A DNA stretch of 64,000 bases from Vigna angularis (GCF_016808095.1 NC_068970.1:19698501-19762500); one strand, 5' to 3'. Shown: positions 25,015 to 39,309, counted from the stretch's first letter. Program-made: numbers and translations. Notes: generated from the sequence alone by a model not told the origin.

Positions 25015-25385
25015 GTTTTGGTCATGTGTCAGGTTCTTGTCGTGCTACATGAGAGTATCAGTATCATATAATATTGTCTGGTGTCAGTGTTAGTATCACT
25101 TGACAATGTCTTGAATTTAATTTAGTCTCTATATTTGAAATATTTATTCAATTGATTCCCAATTTTAGTCTCCATATACAACTTATATATACATTAGTCC
25201 ATTTTAAAAAAATTGGGATTCAATTGAATCAAAATTTCAAATTTAAAGACTAAATTAAATACACACTAATACTGACACATGCCATTGACACTGACAAGTA
25301 TTACTGATAATGTTAACATTGTTACGTGATACTGACACTCTCATATGACATGATAAGGATCTTACATGTGACAAAAAAACACACT
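25015..25385. mobile_element. Foldback-type inverted repeat element
   Basis: The left arm (about 25015-25175) contains CATGAGAGTATCAGTATCA, AATTTAATTTAGTCTCTA and TTCAATTGATTCCCAATTTT. The right arm (about 25200-25385) carries the reverse complements with mismatches, so the strand folds into a hairpin of about 150-170 bp per arm with a short loop. The outer limits may extend to about 24820 and 25510. A more decayed relative is at 31540-32150. Non-coding. Confidence 0.7.
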
Positions 25386-26574
25386 TAAAAAACGATTAAA
25401 ATAAATAAATAAAAGTTTGAAAAGTAAAAATATCACAAACATATAGAAAGACTATATTAACATCAAACTAGCAAAAATGAATCAAATTAAATAATTCAAA
25501 TGAAAATTATAATGAATAGAGATTTAGTCTGTATAATTGAATCTCAATCTACTCAGGAAAATATCTCTTATAAAGATGAAATCACTGAAGAATTTTTTTT
25601 AACTAATATTGTATATATATTATTATATATATCTTATAAATAGATTATAGTACCCCCCCAAATACCCTATCGTAATTATAAAATATCTTTTGCTCATATA
25701 CAAAAATAATGAAATGAAAGAAAAGAATTAACGTCCCACCATTGCCGTTAATTCTTACTCTTAATGCAAGATCATGTTTGTACCTGGATAACGAAGATTC
25801 CCAATTGCTTTAAATAAAAAGTAAGGATCAGATAGTGCTCCTCACAAAATTGAAATCCAACTGAAAATAAGGAAAAATTCCCAACATGACTTTTATTTTC
25901 CAGAACAAGAGTATTATAGACAACTATTTTTCACTATTATATATAATGTTTCTCCGCATATTATCGCTGATGTGACAATGATAATGTGGCTTTTTTTTTA
26001 TACAAAAGAAATGAAATAGTACGTGAAGGAGCTTCAAAACAGTTAAACAAATCATCTAAATCTTTAAAGATTGATGATAACATTAGTCCTATCTACCTTA
26101 TAAATAGATGTCCCACCACCAACTTGAAATGTAGGATTGATCATCCATGGCTATCTGTGTTGAAGTTTTTCACAAAAGTAAAGATTTCTAAGATGTTGTG
26201 GAGACTGATTGCAAGTGTTCAAGACAAAAAAGAAAAGTTGTTGCACATAATTTCGTTATATTATTTCAAAATGTAAACCACTTCCTTAAGAGTTAACAAA
26301 TTTGTTTGTTTGGCCAAGAAACATAAATTTTGTCACACATACATTAATTAGGGTCACTAATTAATATGCTAGTCCACCATTTCAATGTTTAATATCTTAA
26401 CGTATTGTTAAACACATTCGTTTTGATATAATATAAGCTATTCTTCATAACAAAAAGAGGCTGAATGTAAAATCTTAATAAATCTTAGAATTGTACACTT
26501 ATACACTATAGAATCTATCAAGTAATAAAAATTATGATTTTAAAAGATAGAAAATCTAAATTTTCCAATTGTGT

Positions 26575-26577
<3 letters not shown>
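25386..26577. other. AT-rich intergenic DNA
   Basis: No recognisable gene. An open frame at 25986-26276 has no family resemblance or splice context that I can support. Confidence 0.35.

Positions 26578-26650
<73 letters not shown>
26578..26650. repeat. (TA)n microsatellite abutting element A
   Basis: TA run that ends one base before the left inverted repeat of the element beginning at 26652. Confidence 0.95.
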
Positions 26651-26652
<2 letters not shown>

Positions 26653-26883
26653 GTTTGTTAACACGCGTACGCCTGTTTTTTAGTTTGTACATTTTAGCAA
26701 TGTGTATCGGATTTTAGTAGACAAAAATATCCTTATATATCATGAATTCTAAGTTTTAAGGTTAAGGGTATTTTAATAATTTTCATTCTCAAAACTAAAA
26801 AAAAAAAGAAATCCCCAAACTCTTACTCACCTCTCTCATTCCTCTCAACCCTTTCTCTTTCATCTCTCTCACTCCAATCTTTT

Positions 26884-27802
26884 GAGAGTTACTCCCTCCA
26901 CCACCACACAATGCTCCCTGCACCTCTCCATTCCTTTTTTACCCTTGAATAATGTTTAAACGGATATGAATATGCGTTGAAGGACAAACGGATGTTGACA
27001 TTTGATTGAAGGACAAACGGATGTTGACATCCGATTGAAGGACAAACGAATATTGACATCCGTTTAAGCCCCCCAAACCGAATGAAACAATTGAGAAAAA
27101 TATAAACCAAAATGCCAGGGCTTGTCACGTGTGAACTCATAGCCCCAACAGGCAGGCCTTCTCACTTACCACCAGTACTATCAACTACCGCCTCCGCAAC
27201 CTCCTCCGTTGTTGGCGGTGATACCACCACCACCTAGCGCGGTTGTCCCGCCGGTGCACCACGGGCATCCGCCATACGTGGCTCAGCATCAACAACAAGC
27301 GGTGTTCGGTTCTTATGGCGCTCCTCAACCCTCCACAAAAGAGGTTTGCACCCTCTTCGTCGCTGGCCTTCCAGAAGATGTAAAGCCCTGCAGAATCTAC
27401 AATCTTTTTCGCAAATTTCCCTACTACGAGTCTTCACATCTCTGGAGTCTCAGCAATTCGTCTCAGGTTGATTGCAATTTTAATTTCTTGGGTATCTTTA
27501 TTTATGAATTTATGTGAATCGTTTCACTGATGTGGTTTTCGTGTCTTAGCAGCCTTTTGCTTTTATTGTGTTCACTAGTCAACAGCAACAATCATGACAA
27601 TGCATGCTCTGAATGTGAGGATCTCATCATAACATTAATTTTTTGTTACTTGTTTTGCAGGGCATGGTGTTTGATCTTGGGTAAAAAAGTAAATAAATAT
27701 AGTTAAAGTAAAAAAAGGGTACTTTTGATTTTAAAAAAAAAAATTGGGAAGGTTTGGAGAGGTGCAGGAAGGATTTGGTGGTGGTGGAGGAAGCAACAAC
27801 CT
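26884..27802. mobile_element. Nested gene-capturing element 'element B', copy 1
   Basis: Inverted ends are GAGAGTTACTCCCTCCACCA and, in reverse complement, AGGTTGTTGCTTCCTCCACC, continuing through CCTGCACCTCTCCA. The 8-bp direct repeat AATCTTTT flanks it (26876-26883 and 27803-27810). The sister element A at 39881-39900 has an uninterrupted TCCAATCTTTTCTCTGTCAT at the same place, a related empty site that proves the insertion. Near the left end, GGACAAACGGATGTTGACAT is repeated three times with variations. The interior carries an RRM-protein fragment. Confidence 0.88.
27173..27682 (+). pseudogene. Captured fragment of a proline-rich RRM RNA-binding protein, introns retained
   Basis: Exon-like piece 1 (to about 27467) encodes a Pro/Gln-rich stretch (YHQYYQLPPPQPPPLLAVIP) followed by CTLFVAGLPEDVKPCRIYNL and FRKFPYYESSHLWSLSNSSQ, the start of an RRM with its RNP2-like LFVAGLP. 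A GT..AG intron follows. Piece 2 (about 27552-27618) reads QPFAFIVFTSQQQQ, then after a one-base shift MTMHALN. After another intron, piece 3 begins GMVFDLG and hits a stop. This matches plant RRM proteins of the type with an N-terminal Pro-rich region and 'LFIAGLPEDVKPREIYNLFR'. The frameshift and stop make it a fragment; retained introns show capture at DNA level rather than through mRNA. Confidence 0.82.
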
Positions 27803-27899
27803 AATCTTTTCTCTGTCATCCCTACTGTAGCCCCAATTGAAAAAATCAGAAACTGTAGCCCCAATTGAAAAAATCAGAAACACTTGTCGTTAAACAATT

Positions 27900-28035
27900 T
27901 TCCTATGTAAAGAGTTGAGTCATTGACATATTCACCTTCAGGCAAAAGTTCATTCAAGATCTCTTCAATTTCACCATCTTCACTAACCTCTCTAATTTCA
28001 TCATCTACATATGTTGAATCATCATTTCTAAAAAA
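27900..28035 (-). pseudogene. Acidic coding-like fragment in element A, copy 1
   Basis: On the - strand, directly after a TTTTTTTTAG acceptor-like tract, an uninterrupted frame reads NDDSTYVDDEIREVSEDGEI and EEILNELLPEGEYVNDSTLY. The same peptide with changes is present in the sister element at 40345-40470 on the + strand. It is presumably a captured exon or relic of the element's own protein. I do not recognise its family. Confidence 0.55.
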
Positions 28036-28639
28036 AACCAATTACCAATTCCTTCGGATGTCATTATGCTTGTGAAAATTAGATAAAATTATATACGACA
28101 AAAATTATAAAATGAAAACTCATTATAAAATCATTTTTTTGTAAGAAATTGTTTAACAACGAGTGTTTCTGATTTTTTCCAGGCCAATTACCAATTCCTT
28201 TGATGTCATTATGCTTGTGAAAATTAGGTAAAATTAGATAAGACAAAAATTATAAAATGAAAACTCATTATAAAATCATTTTTTGTAAGAAATTGTTTAA
28301 CATCGAGTATTTCTGATTTTTTTGAGGTCAATTACCAATTCCTTTATACTTGTGAAAATTGGATAAAATTAGATAATTAAGACAAAAATTATAAAATGAA
28401 AACTCATTATAAAATCATTTTTTGTAAGATTGTTTAACGGCAATTGTTTCTGATTTTTTGAATTGGAGCTATAGTAGGGGGTTTCTTTTTTTTTTTAGTT
28501 TTGAGAATGAAAATTATTAAAATACCCTTAACCTTAAAACTTAGATCCATGATATATAAGAGTATTTTTGTCTACTAAAACCCGATACACATTGCTAAAA
28601 TGTACCAACTGAAAAACAGGCGTACGCGCGTTAGCAAAC

Positions 28640-31329
<2,690 letters not shown>

Positions 31330-31376
<47 letters not shown>
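31330..31376. repeat. (TA)n microsatellite
   Basis: Plain TA run. Confidence 0.95.
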
Positions 31377-31378
<2 letters not shown>

Positions 31379-31539
31379 ATATATAATTAATAAATTTTTT
31401 TAAATACTAATTTAATCTTTATTTTTTTAATTTATTTAATATGATTTTCTTTTTTTCTTTTTCGTGGTTAATAAGATTCTAAAGTTTTAATTAACTTTTG
31501 TTAATTTAGTTATTTTCTCTAATGTGTTTTCAATAATAG

Positions 31540-32150
31540 GTAATAGTACATGGATATCATTTTGTTATTTTTTTTTAATTTAAAATAAAATTTGTTCAAG
31601 TGTTAAGTTACTAGTATCATATGACAATATCAATGTCACAATGATGTTACATTTTAGTTTTATATTTCATTTAATCTATGTTATTTTTATTTAATTTAGT
31701 TTTGATTTTCTTATTTTAAAATGAATAATTTTGTCTTCCTCCAAATTAAAATTAAAAATATTTTTTATACTAAATTGAATTTTTATTAAATATTATATTA
31801 ATATTTTTGTTAAAATTTAACTATTATATTTATGTAAAGTTAAAAAAAATAGTATTGGAGTTTGTTTAAAATTAAAAGAAAAAATCTTCATTATTTTAAA
31901 CTAACTCTAACCATATTTTTTACATCTAATAAAAATCAAACTTAAATCAAATAATTATAAAAATATTTAATAAAAATATTAGTATAATATTTATATAAAA
32001 ATTAAATTTAATTTCAATTTAAAAAATAATAAAATTACTCATTTTTGAAATAATTAAAACTAAATTAAATTAAAATAATAAATATAAAAACCAAATTAAA
32101 TATAAAATATAACACGTAACACTAATACATGACATTATTTAGACAATTTT
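31540..32150. mobile_element. Decayed foldback-type element
   Basis: Left-arm words such as TTTAGTTTTATATTTCATTTAA and TAGTTTTGATTTTCTTATTTT have counterparts in reverse complement at about 32040-32110 (AAACCAAATTAAATATAAAA). Short words at the outer edges (AGTATCATATGACAATATCA) resemble the foldback at 25015-25385. The very high AT content lowers confidence. Confidence 0.4.
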
Positions 32151-32235
32151 TTTAAAATTTAAAAGAAATAAAAAAACTTCCAATTCACACCAGATATATT
32201 TTGATCACTTTTAACTATTTTAACCTAGTAAAAAA

Positions 32236-32840
32236 AATTAAGTTTAAAATCAAAACCTTATTACTGTTTAAAGAATCGATTAAGAATTATTTTATTTATT
32301 ATTTAATTGAAATATTTAATTGTGTTGACAATGAGGATGTGTGTGAAACCATTATACTCTTGATATTTTATATGTATCAATTATGACTGTTGTAAGCGTA
32401 CTTTTTTTAACTTTAAAAATAGTTTATTTTACTATAATTTTTATAAAAATTAAATATGTTTTTAGTCTTTTAAATTTTTTTAATGAAATTAAATTTTTTT
32501 TATGTCTCAAATTTTAATATAATTTAATTCTCAAACTTTAAAAATAAATAAATAAATATAATATTTTTAATTTAATTTTTTAATCTAATTGTGTTAAAAA
32601 AAACTTATATGTCAAATGCATTTTAGAATAATATTTGAATTATTCAGAGAGTTTTCACAAATTCAAACTCTAATATTAATCTGAAACACAATTTAAAAAG
32701 GTTATTGTTGTTGGCTTAAAATTAAGGACGTAAAACCTTATTTAATTTTTATATTTTAATATTTTATATATTGAACTATTCAAAGAATCCATTAAAAATG
32801 TTTTTATTTATTATTTAATTGAAATATTTAATAATAATTC
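32236..32840. repeat. Direct repeat pair of about 85 bp (32255-32330 and 32763-32838)
   Basis: Both copies contain AAGAAT.GATTAA.AAT followed by TTTTATTTATTATTTAATTG and AAATATTTAAT. They are non-coding and lie upstream of methylesterase copy 2. Confidence 0.6.
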
Positions 32841-32930
32841 CAAATACTTTTGAAAAGTTGAAAAAAGAAATATCTAACATGGACTGTGCTTTTGCCAGGT
32901 ATAATAATAATAATAAGTAAAAGATGTAAC

Positions 32931-32936
32931 TTGACC
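32931..32936 (+). promoter_or_regulatory. W-box TTGACC upstream of methylesterase copy 2
   Basis: TTGACC lies about 106 bp before the start codon. W-boxes are WRKY binding sites common in salicylate- and wound-responsive genes. A single hexamer can occur by chance. Confidence 0.35.
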
Positions 32937-33041
32937 GTTGAAAGCCAATAATTCAGGTACTCGACGAGAGAGTACCCTCTACCCTTTTGAGTGTCTAAAA
33001 ATAAGAGAAGGGATAGAAAGTAGTGATAACAAGAAAACATA

Positions 33042-36000
33042 ATGAGTTCAGAAAAGTGTATAGATAGGAAGCACTATGTTCTGGTGCATGGGGCTTGCTA
33101 TGGAGCTTGGGTTTGGTATAAGCTGAAGCCACGCTTGGAATCTGCAGGCCACAAGGTCTCGGTGCTGGACCTTGCAGCTTCTGGCACCAACATTCACAAA
33201 ATTGAACATGTTCATACTTTCTCACAGTATTCTCAACCTTTGTTGCAGCTATTGGCCTCACTTCCCCCAAATGAGAAGGTCATTTTAGTAGGTCACAGTC
33301 TTGGAGGGCTCAACATCGCCCTTGCCATGGACAAGTTCCCGGAAAAGGTAGCCGTTGGTGTTTTCGTAACTGCTGTAATTCCAGACACTCACCACAAGCC
33401 ATCCTATGTCTTGGAAAAGGTTAGTTTCTCAGCTTCTTTGCAATAATTCATACATATTTTCTATCTTTTGTTTCTCCAACCAAATGCAATGCTTAGTTTA
33501 TATGGTTGATAATGTTGTATTTGTTAAGGAATAGTTCTGCTATGTTATTCATATGCGACATGCTTCTAACTCCTATGAACTCATTTAACCCGCCATTAAA
33601 CCAAAAAGAATCGGTTTTAAGTAGGTTTGGTTAGGAGTCAAAAGACCAATTCTCTTCAATCATAATTTACTTTTACTCTTTCAAACCTGCCTTGTTCCAG
33701 TGGGTGCAGCTAATAAATGTCACTCAACATATTAAAATAAATAAAGCATGGACACTCGGAACTAAACCAAATATTTGCTTCCAAGTAATTAAATTTCAAG
33801 TATTTTAGAAATTTGGATAATTTTAATTTCATCTTTATTATAAATATTTATTTATATTTATTTTATTAAGTGTCTAAAATTAATTTTATTTCTATTTAAG
33901 TATTTTTATTGTTAGTATTTTTACTGATTGATTCTTCTGTTAATAAGATAATGTGCTCGTTATTTCTTTTTTTAACTTTCTCAAATTCTGTAATCAATTT
34001 GTTTATGGAAAATAGCATGGTTATTCACAAGACCAAAAAATAGAAATAATGTCTATGATTAAATGTTTAAATATTTAAATTTATTGTATAATTTAAATTT
34101 AATTAAATATATCTTTTTATAAATTAATTTGACCTTTTATTTGCTTTCAATACTAGATGAAAGGAAAATAAAGTATGGAGGAAAACAATTTTTTATCTTC
34201 TTTCCGTTTGATGATTTTTTTTTTCTAGGTGCTACTGATTTTTTTAAATGCCACCTTCTGTATGTTTGCACCATCCTTCTTTTTCAGCTGAGAAGCAGAA
34301 CCTCTCAACGAACTTTTAAAATTAATGGTTGATGTTTGTGAAAATTCTTGGTGGATAATTGATGTTTGTGAGTATGTATTATTTAAGAGTAATAGATAAT
34401 GTATATTTTAATATCGGTTTATAAACCGGTTGAATGCGAATATCAAACTACTCATATTTATTGTAGGTATTTGTTATTTACTAAAAAAATAATATTAAAA
34501 TTTAATTTATGTTTTATTAAGTTAAATTTAATTAAAATTTAATTTTAATTTATATTTTATTAGGTTAAATTTAATTATTATTTTATTTTATATATTTTGT
34601 AATTTTATTTTAAAAATTTATAAAATATTTCTTTTTTAAATATCAGTCGAAATTTTTTCAAAACTCATGAATATATTTTAAATAAGTATAGGATCGATAA
34701 CAGAATAAGTAATAGAATAAATAATAGATGAATTGTTTGTTTCGGATCACGTACTAGTAGAGATTATCCATGTCTCACCTGACATATTATCATCCTTATA
34801 AGGAGTTTCATACTCTTTTGATTACCTTGTCTTAATTTTATAAATGTTTATTTATATTATCATTTCAAGCTAATGACATTTGTTGACTTAGTTTACAACT
34901 TCAACAATAGTTAGAAGGCTTATAAGATTAAATTTCATCTAGTTTAAAATCATGATTATTTATCTACTTATATAGGACTAAATTTCATATATGACTCCTC
35001 ATTCAACGTAAGTAATCAAGAAAACTAAATACTATCCAAGTCTAAATAAGAAAAAAAAATTACTTATTGTATGAATGAAGGTTATAAAAGGACTAGTTGT
35101 CCAAGTCCATATAGGCAATGTTGAAATTAAAGTTTAATTTCAATTTCTTTTATTAAGTTCATTCTTTTATTTTTCACTCTGCATTTAACACTAATCGAAG
35201 AGGTGTTTGACCTATATGTCGTTTTCTCATAGTGTGATTTCTTCATGAAGTCGTGTTATCGTGGTTTTACTTACCCAGACAGGTAAAGTTAATATTTTTC
35301 CACATTTGTGTAATTTGAGTGCAAAATTGTTTCATTCTAATAAATTTTCTAATTTGTTTCAAATTATTTTAATAAGTATACTAAAGATAATGTTTTTTTT
35401 TTGTTGAAGTAAAATATCGTTATATGTACAGTATACTTGTTAACATTTTTTAACTTTAGCCAACAAAATATTCACGCACATATATAGTCATAAAAAAGTC
35501 ATTTACTAATGTTTTTTCAATTAACATATGTTAATATGCCTTTTTACGCAAAATAAATTATTATAATGTATTGAGGGTATGACATATTGATGATAATATT
35601 ACGAAGTAGTTGTATAATAAGTCTGTGAATTATTTATTATATAATATATTATTACATAAAAAAACCTATATCAAAATATCATTTTCCTAAATCAAATGAA
35701 AAGTTAGTATTTTGTAAATAGATTGAGTCCACATTACATCTTATAATTTATTTAGTTTTTAAAAAAGTGAGAAATCTTAACTTATTATAGTGATTTTGTT
35801 TTTTTCTTTAGTTGATTGAGAGTACCTTGGGAACGAATTGGTTGGACACTGAGTTCTCTAAGGGTGAAAATAAAACGACAATTGTGTTTGGTCCCAAATT
35901 CCTGTCCGAGAAACTGTACCAAGCTTCTTCCATTGAGGTAAGTAGATGTAAAAATCTTATTAATATTGTCCAAACGAAGTGACATGGTTTTGTAATAGTG

Positions 36001-36299
36001 ATCGGATTTTGCAGGATATAGAATTGGCGACGATCTTATTAAGACCAGGATCCCTCTTTATAGAAGACTTGTCCCAACAGACCAACTTCTCAATGCAGAG
36101 ATATGGGTCAGTTCCTCTTGTTTTTATTGTTTCCACTGAAGACAATGAAATTCCACTGAATTTTCAGCTCTGGATGATTCAAAATGCTGGAATGAATGTG
36201 GAGGTTCTAGAGATCAAAGGTGCAGACCATATGCTTATGATTAGCAAGCCACAAGAACTATCTCATTCTCTCCTGCATATAGCTACTAAATATGCATGA
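33042..36299 (+). CDS. Methylesterase / salicylic acid-binding protein 2-like, copy 2
   Basis: Exons 33042-33419, 35812-35937 and 36015-36299 join in phase 0 to 262 aa. Introns are 2392 and 77 bp, GT..AG. The N-terminus MSSEKCIDRKHYVLVHGACY is four residues longer than copies 1 and 3. The triad is intact: Ser86 in VGHSLGG, Asp211 in STEDNEIP and His240 in KGADHMLM. The residue after HGAC is Tyr where both neighbours, and most relatives I know, have His; this is next to the oxyanion loop and might affect substrate fit. Methionine after the catalytic His again argues for an esterase. Intron 1 has been enlarged by AT-rich insertions, including a decayed hAT MITE. No stop or frameshift was found. 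Reaction: hydrolysis of a methyl ester of a hormone or small acid; substrate unknown. Confidence 0.92.
34350..34740 (-). mobile_element. Decayed hAT MITE in intron 1 of methylesterase copy 2
   Basis: Read on the - strand, this segment follows the 43519-44041 MITE. It shares an AT core (ATTAAATTTAACCTAATAAA on the - strand) and flanking blocks where CCCGC/GCGGG words have become TTCAT/TTTAT-like words. The changes are mostly C-to-T or G-to-A. Ends are too degraded to define a target duplication. Confidence 0.55.
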
Positions 36300-37356
36300 A
36301 TTCATCCACCCTTTATCTGTTTTGTTGAATGACTGAAACTTCTCAAATAAGTTATGTTTATATTGTGTTCTTAGTGTGTGTTGTTTCGAGAATTCATGTT
36401 TGACCCTCCATTATTAATCACTTTATTTCTTGTTTAAAAATAATGACTACTAGAAGAAATAAAGTTTTGTATTTGTGAAAAGCAAAAGATGAACACTAGT
36501 CTATGTTAAAATTGATGAAAGTTAATCTTGTTATATGTTAGGATACTATTTCGTACAGAGAAAATATATTTTATGATATTTAACCTCAAATATATTTTAG
36601 TTAACTGTTATCATTATATAAATTTTACCATTCAAAATTTTTTTATCATGTATTTTATCATCAAACTTTTCAATTCTTTTCATATTTCACCGATCCATTA
36701 ATTTTTTAACGGATTAATAATAGGCTTTTTAAAAGATAAAAATAAAATTGACTTTATTTAATTGTGTTTTTGAGCAATAATGTTGTGGATTAACTTCCAA
36801 ATGGTGACAAACTTGTGACAAATATTCGCATTGTATAATTTCCTAGGTTTAACATACCAGGAATTACATTATAATAGATAGAATAATGCTCATATTTGTT
36901 ATATCGGTAAGGTTCAATAAAATTAGAAATTTTATCTGAATTCATAATACATTTCAGAAAAATTTAAAATCTTCCCTTAAAATGATTTAGAAACTCTAGA
37001 TACCTTTTTCATTTCTTTTTATTTCTTACTTAATAACTATCATTATGGGAAAAAAAGATAAAGAGTTATTATTTACCAGTTCCGCAACGGGTTGTCACCG
37101 AAGCTGTAATAAGGTGTTTGAGTAATTGTGTGAATGAAAATGGATAAGATATATGAATTTGCGTTTTGGGAACTGAAAGCATGGAATAAATAAAATAGAA
37201 ATAGGAAAAGAGGTGAATGTTAAGAGATCTTTTATACTCATTTGCCAATTGAAAATGATCAGAAATTGACACTACATTTTTTTACTTTTTTATTCTTTTT
37301 TTAAATACAAAAATTTACTTTTTTTTATAATTATTTTATTTTTATATTATACATCA
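36300..37356. other. Spacer downstream of methylesterase copy 2
   Basis: The first part is the 3' flank of the gene. The rest is AT-rich with no supported gene. A short block at about 37270-37360 (TTTTTATTCTTT..TTTATATTAT) resembles 41310-41390, a dispersed low-complexity repeat. Confidence 0.4.
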
Positions 37357-37583
37357 AATTATAAAGGTTTAATGTCTCATTAGGTCCCTATTTTCGTTTA
37401 GAATCTCAAATAGATCTCTTTCTTGTTCGGCGTCTCAATTGGATCCTTATTTTTGTAAAATTGAATTAAATGTCGTCAAATTGATTAAATGACGTTAAGG
37501 ATGATCTTAGGTGGCATGCTGAGAGTGTAGTTTTAATTGACGTGGCATTAAAAAGGCGTGTGAAGTGTATTTTTTAATTTTGA

Positions 37584-38134
37584 ATGTCGCGCTCTGGCTC
37601 TTCATCTACGTCGTCGTTTTTCAACTCCGGTGGTCGATCCATGACCCTCAATCGTGGTCGCAGTGAGTCAACGTACAACGACTCTCGAGGTTATGCTGGC
37701 CGTTCTCCGGTGGCGTTCGGGGAGGAGGACCTAATTGCGGAGGTAATGCTTAGATCTGAGGTTGTGCTTTCATATCCATTCGCTGCGCGATTGAATCGTT
37801 CGGTTTTTCCGTTTGTGTTATCTGAGATTGAATTTTTGGTTGCAGTGAAAGGGAGTATAATCTAGCTATTGCCTATGCATTTGGTATTGCTTAGTTATTG
37901 TCTTCCTCGTGTGGTGTTGTGGTTATTCATGTTGATTGATTTTTTATTAGTCAGTGAGACTTCTACAAGAAGATTGACTTTGATTTTGATGCCAGAGGAG
38001 AAATTGTGGATGCTAAATTTAGACTTCTGTTTTAATTTGTGGCATATAGAGTTTTTGGACCACATACCAATTTTGATGAAGTGTACGAAGTAACGGCAAA
38101 ACCTGTAGTGAAGGCTGCCATGGAAGGCATGAAC
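37584..38134 (+). pseudogene. Captured N-terminal fragment of a kinesin-7 (KIN-7) gene with introns
   Basis: Piece 1 (37584-37742) encodes MSRSGSSSTSSFFNSGGRSM then SRGYAGRSPVAFGEEDLIAE, the serine-rich N-terminal extension of plant KIN-7 proteins. It ends at a GAG|GTAATG donor. Piece 2 (37853-37882) reads EYNLAIAYAF after a TTGCAG acceptor, like the motor-domain 'NEYNP.TAYAF'. Piece 3 (38042-38134) reads YRVFGPHTNFDEVYEVTAKP then VVKAAMEGMN, immediately before where the P-loop would follow. The motor domain proper, the ATP-binding loop and the tail are absent, and exon 2 has lost most of its length. Between pieces 2 and 3 a stretch reads FYKKIDFDFDARGEIVDAKF, of unknown origin. It is a non-functional capture inside the Pack-MULE. 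Confidence 0.82.
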
Positions 38135-38310
38135 AGTATGTAGTGTTAATTTTGGATTCAATATAAAATGATATTGTGATACGAGCAGAGTCTAATTTTG
38201 GTACTATCAAGTTATTTTGATGGATTGAGGAAAATTGTTATGGTTGTATACTGGTTTAGTGTCTACTTGAATGACTAGGTGGAACTAGTTAATTGTATTC
38301 TGGTATACTG

Positions 38311-38580
38311 TTAAATTTGGAAGTTGTCTTCTTTGTTGTTCATTAATTTTTTGTTGATCCTGCTTTCTCTTTCTTGTTGATTCACTGCCTCTGCGTTTTT
38401 CTGCGAGTCCTGATGAAGCTTGTCACTTGGACCATTGACAACACCTTTCAATGCTAAATTTTTATCTTTACTGTTGCTGCGACCATTGTTGTCTTCAAAA
38501 TCAAACATAGCTTCCTCTCCTTAGGTCATTAGATTTTGTTTTCTCTCCGGAACCCTAAAACTCACTTTTCCCCAATTTGA
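38311..38580 (-). pseudogene. Captured 5' end of an unidentified gene (- strand)
   Basis: On the - strand a leader-like segment with TTTAGGGTTCCGGAGAG precedes an ATG at 38508. It opens MFDFEDNNGRSNSKDKNLAL then KGVVNGPSDKLHQDSQKNAE, a charged hydrophilic N-terminus. It runs out within the element. Family not recognised. It points opposite to the kinesin fragment, so the element probably gathered at least two donors. Confidence 0.5.
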
Positions 38581-38922
38581 TTTAGATTTCGCAATTGCAG
38601 AGAGAGAAAGGGGCTGATGCACTTGTTTCATTTCCCAACTTTGTCACTTATATTTTATTTTCCCTCTTTACACTCCATTTTTAATTCAAAAATTATAAAA
38701 ATACACTTCACACACATTTTTAATGTCACGTAAATTAAAACTACTCTGTCAGCATGCCACCTAATACCATCCTTAATGTCATTTGATCAATTTGACGGCA
38801 GACCTTTATTTGATTCAATTTTACAAAAATAAGGACTCAATTGAGACGCCAAACAAAAAGGGGACCTATTTGAGATTCTGAGCAAAAATAAAGACCTAAA
38901 GAGACGTTAAACCAAATATAAA

Positions 38923-39190
38923 AATGTCATTTTATCATTAGTAAAAACAAAAACAAGACTATACAATGGCATTCCAAATATATATAAGACCGTGAAATTT
39001 GTCTAAAGTGTTTTCAAGGTTAATTTAGTTTAAGATAAGGCAGGTTGGAATGTTTCATCTTCTATCCTTCTCCTTACTTTCATCCATTGACGGGTGACTA
39101 GGAATAAGTCATTGTGAAACTTTTGAAGTGCACAAAAGGTTGGGAACAATCACATTTTTTCTTTTTCTTTTTTCAATTAAGAAATTTAGA
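38923..39190. other. Spacer between two gene-capturing elements
   Basis: Unremarkable AT-rich sequence with no supported gene. Confidence 0.35.
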
Positions 39191-39309
39191 AAGGGAGTTG
39201 CTCCCTCCACTACCACTAAATCTCCCTCCACCTCTCCACAACTTTTTTAATTACAAAATACCTTTTAAACTTTAACCTTTATTTACTTTAACCTTATGCT
39301 TGCCTATGT

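Larger units (their letters stand above)
37366..38913. mobile_element. Pack-MULE carrying a kinesin-7 fragment
   Basis: Inverted repeats of about 190 bp start GGTTTAATGTCTCATTAGGT at the left and, in reverse complement, GGTTTAACGTCTCTTTAGGT at the right. They continue through AGAATCTCAAATAG, ACAAAAATAAGGA-type words and AGGTGGCATGCTGA. Flanks AATTATAAA (37357-37365) and AAATATAAA (38914-38922) match in 8 of 9 bases, as expected for Mutator-like insertion. No transposase. The interior holds kinesin exons on the + strand and a gene 5' end on the - strand. Confidence 0.9.

Noticed and set aside
27234..27437. Arginine-rich open frame on the - strand
   Set aside because: Shadow of the RRM-protein fragment, which is on the + strand.
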